DNA of 22,626 nt, taken from NCBI GenBank assembly GCA_900768035.1, contig CAAGBH010000132.1, positions 1 to 22,626 of the forward strand, given 5' to 3'. The translations under genes and the position numbers were made by a program. Below the pieces are notes generated by a model, which ran no database searches, was not told the DNA's origin, and saw nothing but the letters and a program-made list of their open reading frames with translations. Within the stretch, counting starts at the first letter, position 1. Each line of letters starts with the position of its first letter. Origin of the DNA: Clostridia bacterium. Its GTDB lineage: Bacteria; Bacillota; Clostridia; Oscillospirales; Acutalibacteraceae. Positions 7,701 through 14,843 of this stretch are shown one piece after another.

Positions 7701-9644
7701 TTAAATATCCAAATCTGTTGCAAAAATTGCATTTTCTTCAATAAATTTACGTCTTGGTTCAACTTCTTCGCCCATAAGCATTGAGAATGTTTCGTCTGCA
7801 AGTTGGGCATCAGCCATTGTAACCTTTAACATTGTTCTGTGTTCAGGGTCTAAGGTAGTTTCCCAAAGTTGTTCAGGGTTCATTTCACCAAGACCTTTAT
7901 AACGCTGAATATCAACATTTCCGCCTAACTGCTCAATAAATGCATCTCTTTCTTCGTCGGTAAAGGCGTCATAATACTTTTTGCCCTTTGCCACACGGTA
8001 AAGAGGGGGTTGCGCTAAATAAATATGTCCTGTTTCGATAAGTTCAGGCATATAGCGGAAGAAGAATGTTAATAAAAGTGTTCTGATATGGCTTCCGTCA
8101 ACGTCGGCATCGGCCATAATAACTATTTTATCATAACGAAGTTTTGAAATATCAAAATTTTCAGCAATTCCTGTTCCTAATGCCACAACAACTGGGGTTA
8201 ATTTATCGTTTCCGTAAACCTTGTCCACCCTTGCTTTTTCAACATTAAGCATTTTACCCCAAAGAGGAAGTATTGCCTGATAAGTAGAGTTTCTTCCTTC
8301 AACCGCAGAACCGCCTGCAGAGTCACCCTCGACGATAAAGATTTCAGTCTTTGTCGGGTCGTTTGAAATACAGTCTTTAAGTTTTTCAGGCATTCGGGTT
8401 TTACCGCCGATACCTGATTTATTTCTCTGTAAATCACGGGCTTTCTGCGCTGCCTCACGGGCATTTGAAGATGCAATAGACTTATCAAGAATAATTTTAG
8501 CCTCTGCCGGATGGTCTTCAAGATACTGCATAAGTTTATCAGCAACAATATTATTAACAAGCGTACCGATTGCGGTATTACCGAGTTTTGCCTTTGTTTG
8601 TGATTCAAACTGAGCATCAGTAAGTTTAACGCTGACAACCGCAATAAGACCCTCTGAAATATCTTCACCCTTTAGATTGTTATCACTATCTTTAAGGAAT
8701 TTAAAGTTTCTGCCGTATTTATTAACAACACGTGCCAAACTCGTTTTAAATGAAGATTCGTGTGTACCGCCGTCAACAGTATGGATTGTGTTTGCAAAGG
8801 ACATAACCTTTGTATCATAAGCGGTGCTCCATAAAAGAGCAATTTCTGCCATAGAATCTCCCGCAGTTCCGCTTAGATAAATAACATCATTGTTTAAACG
8901 GTCTTTCTTACTCTTTTCAAGCAAATATTCAACATAAGAACGGATACCGCCCTCAAAATGCAAATCTTCTTCTCTGTCAGGAATATCTGCATCACTTCTT
9001 TTATCTACCAAAACAACACGGATACCTGCATTCAAAAATGCCTGTTCACGAAGTCTTTGCAAAAGGGTATCAAAATCATATCTTGTTGTGTCTGTAAATA
9101 TTGTTGGGTCGGGTTTGAATGTAACTGTAGTACCTGTTTTATCGGTATCACCAACAATTTCAAGTTCGTTTACAATATTACCCTGTTCATATCTTTGTTT
9201 ATAAATATGTTCGCCGTTACAAACTTCAACTTCAAGCCAACTTGAAAGCGCATTAACAACCGAAGCGCCAACACCGTGCAAACCGCCCGATACTTTATAT
9301 CCGCTTCCTCCAAACTTACCGCCTGCGTGAAGGATTGTGAAAACAACGCTAACTGTCGGAATACCGGCAGTTGGGTGAATACCAACAGGAATACCACGGC
9401 CGTTATCAATAACTCTTATAATTCCATCATCTAAAAGTTCAACAACGATTTTATCACAGTATCCTGCCAACGCTTCGTCAATAGAGTTATCCACAATTTC
9501 ATACACCAAATGGTGCAATCCACGTTCGCCGGTAGAACCGATATACATACCGGGTCTTTTTCTTACCGCTTCAAGTCCTTCCAATACCTGTATGGAATTT
9601 TCGTCATAATTTTCGCTTACAGGGGTTGTAATGTCGTTACTCAT
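7701..9644 (-). CDS. gyrB: DNA gyrase subunit B
   Basis: ATPase subunit of gyrase, 647 aa, the short Gram-positive form without the E. coli insertion. The GHKL ATPase domain has VYEIVDNSIDEA (residues 47-58), DNGRG (80-84) and GGLHGVGASVVNALS (120-134). The TOPRIM domain has EGDSAGG (439-445) and DADVDGSH (512-519), followed by the RYKGLGEMNP tail. I chose ATG at 9644 with AAAGG upstream; an in-frame TTG at 9665 would overlap that site. The residue equivalent to E. coli Lys447 is Trp462 (PLWGKMLN), where Lys or Arg is common. The 29-base gap to remB has no terminator, so the gene belongs to the dnaA-side transcription unit. Confidence 0.98.
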   Translation of the reverse strand: MSNDITTPVSENYDENSIQVLEGLEAVRKRPGMYIGSTGERGLHHLVYEIVDNSIDEALAGYCDKIVVELLDDGIIRVIDNGRGIPVGIHPTAGIPTVSVVFTILHAGGKFGGSGYKVSGGLHGVGASVVNALSSWLEVEVCNGEHIYKQRYEQGNIVNELEIVGDTDKTGTTVTFKPDPTIFTDTTRYDFDTLLQRLREQAFLNAGIRVVLVDKRSDADIPDREEDLHFEGGIRSYVEYLLEKSKKDRLNNDVIYLSGTAGDSMAEIALLWSTAYDTKVMSFANTIHTVDGGTHESSFKTSLARVVNKYGRNFKFLKDSDNNLKGEDISEGLIAVVSVKLTDAQFESQTKAKLGNTAIGTLVNNIVADKLMQYLEDHPAEAKIILDKSIASSNAREAAQKARDLQRNKSGIGGKTRMPEKLKDCISNDPTKTEIFIVEGDSAGGSAVEGRNSTYQAILPLWGKMLNVEKARVDKVYGNDKLTPVVVALGTGIAENFDISKLRYDKIVIMADADVDGSHIRTLLLTFFFRYMPELIETGHIYLAQPPLYRVAKGKKYYDAFTDEERDAFIEQLGGNVDIQRYKGLGEMNPEQLWETTLDPEHRTMLKVTMADAQLADETFSMLMGEEVEPRRKFIEENAIFATDLDI

Positions 9645-9673
9645 TTTAAAAACCTTTCTTTCCAAAACGGAAC

Positions 9674-9931
9674 TTATTTTACAATTATTCCTGACCTTTT
9701 ATTTAAGGTTGCAGGAGAAATTTGTGAAATAAAAATTTTATTCTTTTTATTTTTAGAAGTTAAAATAAATGATTTTGGTAATTCATAAGAAACATTTATA
9801 ACTTCTTTTCGTTTTTCGCTTTTTTCTAAAAATGAACGGGTGTGTTTTGAAATGGTGGTATTTTCAAGGTCGAATATTCCGATAACTTCGTCTTCTCTTA
9901 CCACATATTCACCGCCTAAATGAATATACAT
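9674..9931 (-). CDS. remB: RemB/YaaB-type regulator (DUF370-like)
   Basis: Small 85-aa protein starting MYIHLGGEYVVREDEVIGIF, the signature of the YaaB/RemB family, which shares its fold with RemA (DUF370). In Bacillus, RemA and RemB are regulators of biofilm matrix genes; RemB sits between recF and gyrB, exactly as here. The DLENTTISKHTRSFL segment and the C-terminal ISPATLNKR are also family-like. The start codon shares one base with the recF stop (TAATG at 9933-9929), which suggests translational coupling. The role in this organism is inferred from the family and the conserved gene order. Confidence 0.88.
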   Translation of the reverse strand: MYIHLGGEYVVREDEVIGIFDLENTTISKHTRSFLEKSEKRKEVINVSYELPKSFILTSKNKKNKIFISQISPATLNKRSGIIVK

Positions 9932-10995
9932 TAAACCACACTTCCGTTTTTAATTATAAATTTTTTACCTGCAATCAGATTTTTTATATTATTTTCATCA
10001 CAGCAAGTTAAAAATGACTGCATACCTTTGATATGATTTAAAACGAAATTTTGCCTGTTTGGGTCAAGTTCGCTCATCACATCGTCTAATAAAATTACGG
10101 GGCATTCCCCAACTTTATTTTTAATAACTTCAGCCTCAGCAAGTTTTACCGCAAGCGCAACACTTCGCTTTTGACCTTGAGAGCCGAAATTTCGGGCAGA
10201 AATTCCGTTAATGCTAAATTCCAAATCATCTCTGTGAGGACCGATACTCGTCACACCCGAAAACATATCTTCTTTTCTGGCGTTTTTAAGTTGTTCTAAA
10301 AGGTCATCATTTTGATAACTGTTTATATATTTAGTTTCAAGAAATTCTTTTCCGTTTGAAATACCGCCATAAAGTTCGGGCAAAAAATTAGTTATAACAT
10401 CAACATATTTTTTTCGAAAATCTATTATTTTCTGTCCGTTCTGGGCTATTTCTTCTTCAAAAACATCAAGCATAACCGATAATGAAGCATCATATCTGTA
10501 ATCTTTAATAATTTTATTTCGCTGTGTAACTGCTCTTGCATAATTTTTAAGAATACCAATATAAGCCGGATAAATCTGACCTATTGCAGTATCTAAAAAT
10601 TTTCTTCTAACATTCGGTCCGCTTGAAACTAAACTTAAATCTGTTGGGGAAAATACTATAGCATTAAATTTTCCTGCAAGTAAATGCGGAGATTTTAATT
10701 TATTTTCATTAAAAAATGCCGTTCTTTTTTCTTTAATTTCAATTTTGGCATCATTTTCAATGCCCTCACTTTGAAATTTTAAAGAACATTCAGCTTTTTC
10801 ACTTCCAAATTTTAATAACATATTATCTTTAGAAGTTCGAAAACTTTTTGCACCTGTGAAAATCCATATACTTTCAAGTAAATTTGTTTTACCTTGAGCA
10901 TTTTCTCCGCAAATAACATTCATTTCATTACAAGGTGAAATTTCAATATTTTCTAAATTGCGGTAATTTTTGCATTTTAAATTTAAAATATTCAT
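9931..10995 (-). CDS. recF: DNA replication and repair protein RecF
   Basis: SMC-like ATPase of the RecFOR pathway that helps load RecA at single-strand gaps. The protein is 354 aa, a usual length. Walker A GENAQGKT lies at residues 30-37. The ABC signature-like SQGQKRS and the Walker B ILLDDVMSELD lie in the C-terminal third. The start ATG (10995) overlaps the S4-domain gene stop by four bases (ATGA), and the stop overlaps remB by one base. This tight packing between dnaN and gyrB is the classical Firmicutes arrangement. Confidence 0.97.
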   Translation of the reverse strand: MNILNLKCKNYRNLENIEISPCNEMNVICGENAQGKTNLLESIWIFTGAKSFRTSKDNMLLKFGSEKAECSLKFQSEGIENDAKIEIKEKRTAFFNENKLKSPHLLAGKFNAIVFSPTDLSLVSSGPNVRRKFLDTAIGQIYPAYIGILKNYARAVTQRNKIIKDYRYDASLSVMLDVFEEEIAQNGQKIIDFRKKYVDVITNFLPELYGGISNGKEFLETKYINSYQNDDLLEQLKNARKEDMFSGVTSIGPHRDDLEFSINGISARNFGSQGQKRSVALAVKLAEAEVIKNKVGECPVILLDDVMSELDPNRQNFVLNHIKGMQSFLTCCDENNIKNLIAGKKFIIKNGSVV

Positions 10996-11195
10996 ACTAT
11001 TTCAAATTCTTGATTTTCAAATTCAACTTTATCGCCGATACGAAGTTTTTTCCCTCTCATAGTGCAAACTTCACCGTTTACCTTAACAAGACCGTCTTGT
11101 ATCACAATCTTTGCATGACCGCCTGTTACAACCATATCGCTGAGTTTCATTGCACTGTCAAGCCTTATAAAATCTTCTTTAATAGAAATTTTCAT
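10992..11195 (-). CDS. yaaA: S4-domain RNA-binding protein (YaaA/RlbA type)
   Basis: 67-aa protein made almost entirely of one S4 RNA-binding domain: IRLDSAMKLSDMVVTGGHAK followed by VKVNGEVCTMRGKKLRIGD. In Bacillus the same small gene (yaaA, also called rlbA) sits between dnaN and recF and is linked to ribosome assembly. It overlaps the dnaN stop by one base (TAATG) and the recF start by four. The family call rests on both sequence and position; the molecular target is not established here. Confidence 0.92.
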   Translation of the reverse strand: MKISIKEDFIRLDSAMKLSDMVVTGGHAKIVIQDGLVKVNGEVCTMRGKKLRIGDKVEFENQEFEIV

Positions 11196-12295
11196 TATTT
11201 CAACCTCATAGGCATTATCATATATTTAAAGTTATCTGAATCAATAGGAGTTATCAACACACCTGCATTAGGTCCGTTAAATAAAATTCTTATTTCTTCG
11301 TCTTCTATTGCTTTTAATGCATCTAAAAGATAATGACTGTTAAGACCAATTTCAAAATTTTCGCCTTCTAATTTTGTGTTAAATGTTTCGGTTGCACGTC
11401 CCATAGCGGTAGCACAAGTGAAAACAACATTTAATTCATTAAAATAACAGCGAACAGGAGTTGTAAATGATTCGTTAATAAGAAGTGAAACACGTTCTAT
11501 TGTGTTTATTAAACTTCTTGTATTAACTGTTACAGACTGTTTATGGTCTTGAGGCAAAGTTTTCTGATAATTAACGAAATCACCCTCTAAAAGACGGGAA
11601 ATAAAACTATAACCGTTAATATTGAAAGTAATAAGGCGGTCGCCAACATTTATTTCAACATTTTCATTTTCGTCTTCTATAAGTTTAACTGCTTCAGTTA
11701 TCGCTTTGCTTGTTACAGTAAATTCTAATTCTTTATTTATGTTTACAGGTTCTTTTTTTATTGCAAGACGGTATCCGTCAATCGCAACAAACTGAATAAA
11801 AGAATCAAAAAGGGAAATATTTATACCTGTAAGGATTGGTTTTGCGCCCTCTGTTAAAGCAGCGGCAAAGGAAGTTCCTTTTTTGAGTTGATTTAAAAGT
11901 TTACCTTCAATTTCAAAAGATGTACCCTCTGATACAGACGGCATTTCAGGAAAATCTGTTGCAGCCATACCCATAATGTCAAAAGTGGCTTCACCGCATT
12001 TGATATTACAATTTAATTTTTCGTCAGCAGAAATTTCAACCTGTAAGCCGTTCATTTTACGCAAAATTTCTGCAAGTAAGCGGGCATTGATAACAATATC
12101 TCCCTCTTGTTCGCATTTTGCATAAATTTCTTTTTTCATACCCATTTCAAGATTATAAGAAACAAGGGTTATTTTTCCCTGTTCGCAAGAAATTAAAATT
12201 CCTTCTAAAACAGGCATTGAAGTTTTAGAGCCAACAACACTTTGAAGTTTTGAAACGGCTTCAAGCAATTTTGCACGTTCAACAGAAAAAATCAT
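11195..12295 (-). CDS. dnaN: DNA polymerase III beta subunit (sliding clamp)
   Basis: Ring-shaped processivity clamp of the replicative polymerase, 366 aa, the normal length for three clamp domains. It starts MIFSVERAKLLEAVSKLQSVV and ends with the conserved MPMRLK tail. The ribosome binding site AGGAGG lies eight bases before ATG 12295; an in-frame TTG at 12316 lies upstream of that site and is rejected. The third-domain segment ALKAIEDEEIRILFNGPNAG and the ending FKYMIMPMRL are family hallmarks. It lies directly across the putative oriC spacer from dnaA and is coupled to the S4-domain gene. Confidence 0.98.
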   Translation of the reverse strand: MIFSVERAKLLEAVSKLQSVVGSKTSMPVLEGILISCEQGKITLVSYNLEMGMKKEIYAKCEQEGDIVINARLLAEILRKMNGLQVEISADEKLNCNIKCGEATFDIMGMAATDFPEMPSVSEGTSFEIEGKLLNQLKKGTSFAAALTEGAKPILTGINISLFDSFIQFVAIDGYRLAIKKEPVNINKELEFTVTSKAITEAVKLIEDENENVEINVGDRLITFNINGYSFISRLLEGDFVNYQKTLPQDHKQSVTVNTRSLINTIERVSLLINESFTTPVRCYFNELNVVFTCATAMGRATETFNTKLEGENFEIGLNSHYLLDALKAIEDEEIRILFNGPNAGVLITPIDSDNFKYMIMPMRLK

Positions 12296-12316
12296 TTTTT
12301 TCCTCCTAAAAAACAA

Positions 12317-12501
12317 TAATAAAAATAACAGTCATAATAAGATAGGTTAAAACGGTGGAAAAGTTAAATAAACCTTATTTTAATCACTTTTCCTGTGTTA
12401 ATAAAAAATTTTATAAAAACTTGATAATTCCGTAACCTTTTTTCTATCCACATACCATTTAATAACTTTTAGGTTAATTAAGGTTAAAAAGGTTTATAAC
12501 T
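12317..12501. other. Candidate oriC in the dnaA-dnaN spacer
   Basis: AT-rich spacer in the classical Firmicutes origin position. One near-consensus DnaA box, CTATCCACA (12444-12452, 8 of 9), and a weaker reverse match TGTTAATAA (12396-12404) are visible. Six AGGTTWA heptamers occur: 12344, 12471, 12481 and 12490 on the plus strand, and 12371 and 12433 on the minus strand. Long A/T runs (12401-12420) could be an unwinding element. Position supports an origin; the scarcity of consensus boxes lowers confidence. Confidence 0.55.
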
Positions 12502-12513
12502 TTAAAAGTTATT
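12461..12513. repeat. Inverted repeat enclosing three tandem AGGTTWA repeats at the dnaA 3' end
   Basis: AATAACTTTTA (12461-12471) is a perfect inverted copy of TAAAAGTTATT (12503-12513). Between the arms, AGGTTAA, AGGTTAA and AGGTTTA start at 12471, 12481 and 12490, close to one helical turn apart. The right arm encodes the last dnaA codons (Asn-Asn-Phe-stop) and is also part of a near-perfect 17-bp palindrome (12496-12512). Confidence 0.7.
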
Positions 12514-13851
12514 TTCGCTTGCAGTTCTTAGATTTTTAATGATATCTTCAACCAATTCTTTCTGATAAGGCCTGTCCTTTAAAAATTCTTCAATCTTGTT
12601 TACATTGTAAAGAACGGTAGTGTGGTCTTTACCAAAACTTTCACCGATTGATTTATAAGAAAGGTCGGTTGTTTCCCTTGCAATATACATAGCAACCTGA
12701 CGGGCAAGGGCTAAAGAGGCTGTTCGGCGGTTTGATAAAATATCACTCACCGAAACATTATAAGTTTTTGCAACCTCGTGAATTATATTGTCAACCTTTA
12801 TAGGTTCAGGTTTAGTGTCAATAATAATATCTCTGACGAACCCTTGAACAATCGAAATGTTAGGAACTTTATTTTGAATGTTTATATAAGCCTGTAATTT
12901 CTTAACTACACCTTCAAGTTGACGGGTGTTTACCTTGATGTGTTCAGCAATATAGTAAACAAGGCTCTCGTCTAAAGAAATTCCCATTTGTTCGGCTTTT
13001 TTATTAATGATACCAACCCTCGTTTCAAAATCGGGCGGTGTTACGTCAGCAAAAAGTCCGCCTTCAAAACGGGAACGGATGCGGTCGTCAAGAGTTTTTA
13101 TTTCTCCTGGCGGGCGGTCAAGCGTTACCACGATTTGTTTGTTGTTTTGATAAAGGGTGTTAAAGGTATTGAAAAATTCTTCCTGGGTTTGTTCTTTTCC
13201 GGCAATAAAGTGTATATCGTCTATCAAAAGAACATCAACATTGCGGAACTTGTGGCGGAAGTCGTCAATAGTTCCGAGCCCTAATTTACCTTGTTGCAAA
13301 GCGGCGATAAGTTGGTTTGTGAAATCTTCGCCTCTTATAAACACAACATTTTTATTAGGAAATTTTTTCTTGATGTGATTTTTTATGGCTAACATCAAGT
13401 GTGTTTTGCCGACACCCGACGGACCGTAAATAACAAGCGGATTATATGCCGTCTGAGGAATCGGGCTTTCCGCAACCGCAAGTGATGCTGCGTGTGCAAA
13501 ACGGTTTGTTGAGCCAACGATAAAGTTTGAAAAAGTGAAAAAATCTTCAAAGGTAAGACCTTCGCTGAATTGTTCGGCTTTTAAAATTTCTTCTTCGTCT
13601 TCTTCCAAAACAATTCTTGCCACCATATCAACACCCATAACGGTCTTGATTGAATTGTTAAGTTTTTCAGCATAGGTTTGCTCAATAACGCCTTTTTTAT
13701 ATTCGTCGTTAATAGAAATTGTAAATTCACCGTCACTCAAAAAGACGGGTTTTAAGTCTTTTAAAAAACAATTAAAAGCAACTTCCGAAATTGTTTTTTT
13801 ACATTCGTCACATATTGCGGACCAAACTTCGTCCAACGGATTTGATGACAT
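12502..13851 (-). CDS. dnaA: Chromosomal replication initiator protein DnaA
   Basis: Initiator ATPase that binds oriC boxes and opens the duplex, 449 aa. Domain I spans residues 1-80, followed by a short acidic linker. The AAA+ domain has Walker A GPSGVGKT (143-150), Walker B LLIDDIHF (208-215) and the arginine-finger region DDRIRSRF (255-262). The domain IV helix-turn-helix reads SFGKDHTTVLYNVNKI (405-420). ATG 13851 has AGAGGTG nine bases upstream; the in-frame GTG 13863 overlaps that site. Arg376, Arg384, Gln385 and the DHTT residues align with known E. coli DNA-contact residues, but the usual FGGRDHTT is one glycine short. It is the first gene of the long minus-strand cluster and diverges from gpr. 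Confidence 0.98.
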   Translation of the reverse strand: MSSNPLDEVWSAICDECKKTISEVAFNCFLKDLKPVFLSDGEFTISINDEYKKGVIEQTYAEKLNNSIKTVMGVDMVARIVLEEDEEEILKAEQFSEGLTFEDFFTFSNFIVGSTNRFAHAASLAVAESPIPQTAYNPLVIYGPSGVGKTHLMLAIKNHIKKKFPNKNVVFIRGEDFTNQLIAALQQGKLGLGTIDDFRHKFRNVDVLLIDDIHFIAGKEQTQEEFFNTFNTLYQNNKQIVVTLDRPPGEIKTLDDRIRSRFEGGLFADVTPPDFETRVGIINKKAEQMGISLDESLVYYIAEHIKVNTRQLEGVVKKLQAYINIQNKVPNISIVQGFVRDIIIDTKPEPIKVDNIIHEVAKTYNVSVSDILSNRRTASLALARQVAMYIARETTDLSYKSIGESFGKDHTTVLYNVNKIEEFLKDRPYQKELVEDIIKNLRTASENNF

Positions 13852-13866
13852 TATGTAAATCACCTC

Positions 13867-13915
13867 TTATTAATATAATAATTATAATATAATATTATAT
13901 AATATATTTATATTA
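13867..13915. other. 49-bp uninterrupted A/T tract between dnaA and gpr
   Basis: Every base from 13867 to 13915 is A or T, mostly TA-type steps with many TATAAT-like words. It lies in the divergent dnaA/gpr promoter region. It could ease duplex opening as a DNA unwinding element or simply be promoter DNA. No DnaA box was found beside it. Confidence 0.6.
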
Positions 13916-13943
13916 GTATATCATATAATATTTGATAATGCAA
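13915..13943 (-). promoter_or_regulatory. Candidate dnaA promoter
   Basis: On the minus strand TTGCAT (13943-13938) and TATACT (13920-13915) are 17 bases apart, placing the transcript start roughly 55 bases before the dnaA ATG. Because the whole region is rich in TATAAT-like words, this is one candidate among several, favoured by its spacing and -35. Confidence 0.45.
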
Positions 13944-13971
13944 CTTTTTTAACTGATTTGGGGGATAAAAT

Positions 13972-14799
13972 ATGAATTTTAGAACCGATTTAGCGGTCGA
14001 AATTGATAATATTGAAAAAGAAAGTATTTTTTCTCGTGAAAAAATAGGACAAGCAGATATAATTTACACCGAAATCAATGAAAATAACATATTTTTAAAA
14101 CCCGCGGGGAAGTATGTTACGGTTGAATTTAATGACCTTGCGGAAATTGTCGATTTTTCTGATATAGATAAGGCTTTAAAAAAAGGTTTATCATATCTTT
14201 TACCCGAAAAAAGAGAAAATATATTGGTTGTAGGCTTGGGTAATTCAGAGATAACGAGTGATTCCATAGGTCCTGCCACGGCACAGAAAATTCTCGCAAC
14301 AAGGCATATTGCAGGCGAATTTGCCAAAACAATAGGATTGGAAAATTTGAGGGCGGTTTCGGTTGTGAGTCCTAATGTTTTGGGCAAAACGGGGATAGAG
14401 GTATCGGAGATTATTCTCGGAGTGGTAAACCGAATAAAACCCGATGCGGTTATTGTGATAGATGCGCTTTGTTCAAAAAGTATTTCTCGGCTTTTTAACA
14501 CAATTCAGATGTGTGACAGCGGAATTTCCCCAGGTTCTGGGGTTAAAAATTCCCGAAAAGAGATAAGCCGGAAAACTTTAGGTGTTCCTGTGGTTGCAGT
14601 AGGTGTTCCAACCGTGGTTGATGCCGAGACTATCGCTTATGAACTGACAGGAAACGAAAGCCAAACAAAAAGCAATCTTATTGTCACCCCCAAGGACGCC
14701 GATTTGCTCTGCCACCGCATAAGCGAAGTTTTAGCCGCCGCACTTAATGTTTTTTTACAACCCCAGATAGACGAAAGCGTTATTCTTAGTTTGGTCTAA
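13972..14799 (+). CDS. gpr: Germination protease GPR (spore protease)
   Basis: Endopeptidase (peptidase family A25) that degrades small acid-soluble spore proteins at germination. The N-terminus MNFRTDLAVE contains the self-cleavage-type site TD-LAVE, here after only six residues, against about fifteen in Bacillus. Family blocks are VVGLGNSEITSDSIGP, VSPNVLGKTGIEVSEII, VIDAL and DSGISPGSGVKN, then LGVPVVAVGVPTVVDAETI. At 275 aa it lacks the long C-terminal insertion of the roughly 370-aa Bacillus enzyme; short forms are usual in Clostridia. The ribosome binding site GGGGG lies just upstream. It is followed by spoIIP, a pairing common in Firmicutes, but its place next to dnaA is unusual. It indicates a sporulating lineage. 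Confidence 0.95.
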   Translation: MNFRTDLAVEIDNIEKESIFSREKIGQADIIYTEINENNIFLKPAGKYVTVEFNDLAEIVDFSDIDKALKKGLSYLLPEKRENILVVGLGNSEITSDSIGPATAQKILATRHIAGEFAKTIGLENLRAVSVVSPNVLGKTGIEVSEIILGVVNRIKPDAVIVIDALCSKSISRLFNTIQMCDSGISPGSGVKNSRKEISRKTLGVPVVAVGVPTVVDAETIAYELTGNESQTKSNLIVTPKDADLLCHRISEVLAAALNVFLQPQIDESVILSLV

Positions 14800-14843
14800 A
14801 AGGTAAAAAAGTCGCATAAAATACCTTTGGGGAGGTGGGCGAA

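Noticed and set aside
8198..8668. 156-residue ORF inside gyrB in another frame
   Set aside because: It lies wholly within conserved gyrB coding sequence and its translation has no domain-like features.
9487..9495. Perfect DnaA box TTATCCACA inside gyrB as an origin element
   Set aside because: It is isolated in conserved coding sequence and encodes invariant residues (the VDNS region), so chance is the simpler explanation.
12461..12513. CRISPR-like array from the tandem AGGTTWA repeats
   Set aside because: Units are about 7 bases with 2-3 base spacers, far too short, and no cas genes are present.
13899..13930. Sigma-G promoter for gpr based on CATATAA near 13922
   Set aside because: A fitting -35 (TGAATA-type) at the right distance is absent, and the pure A/T context makes -10 look-alikes common.
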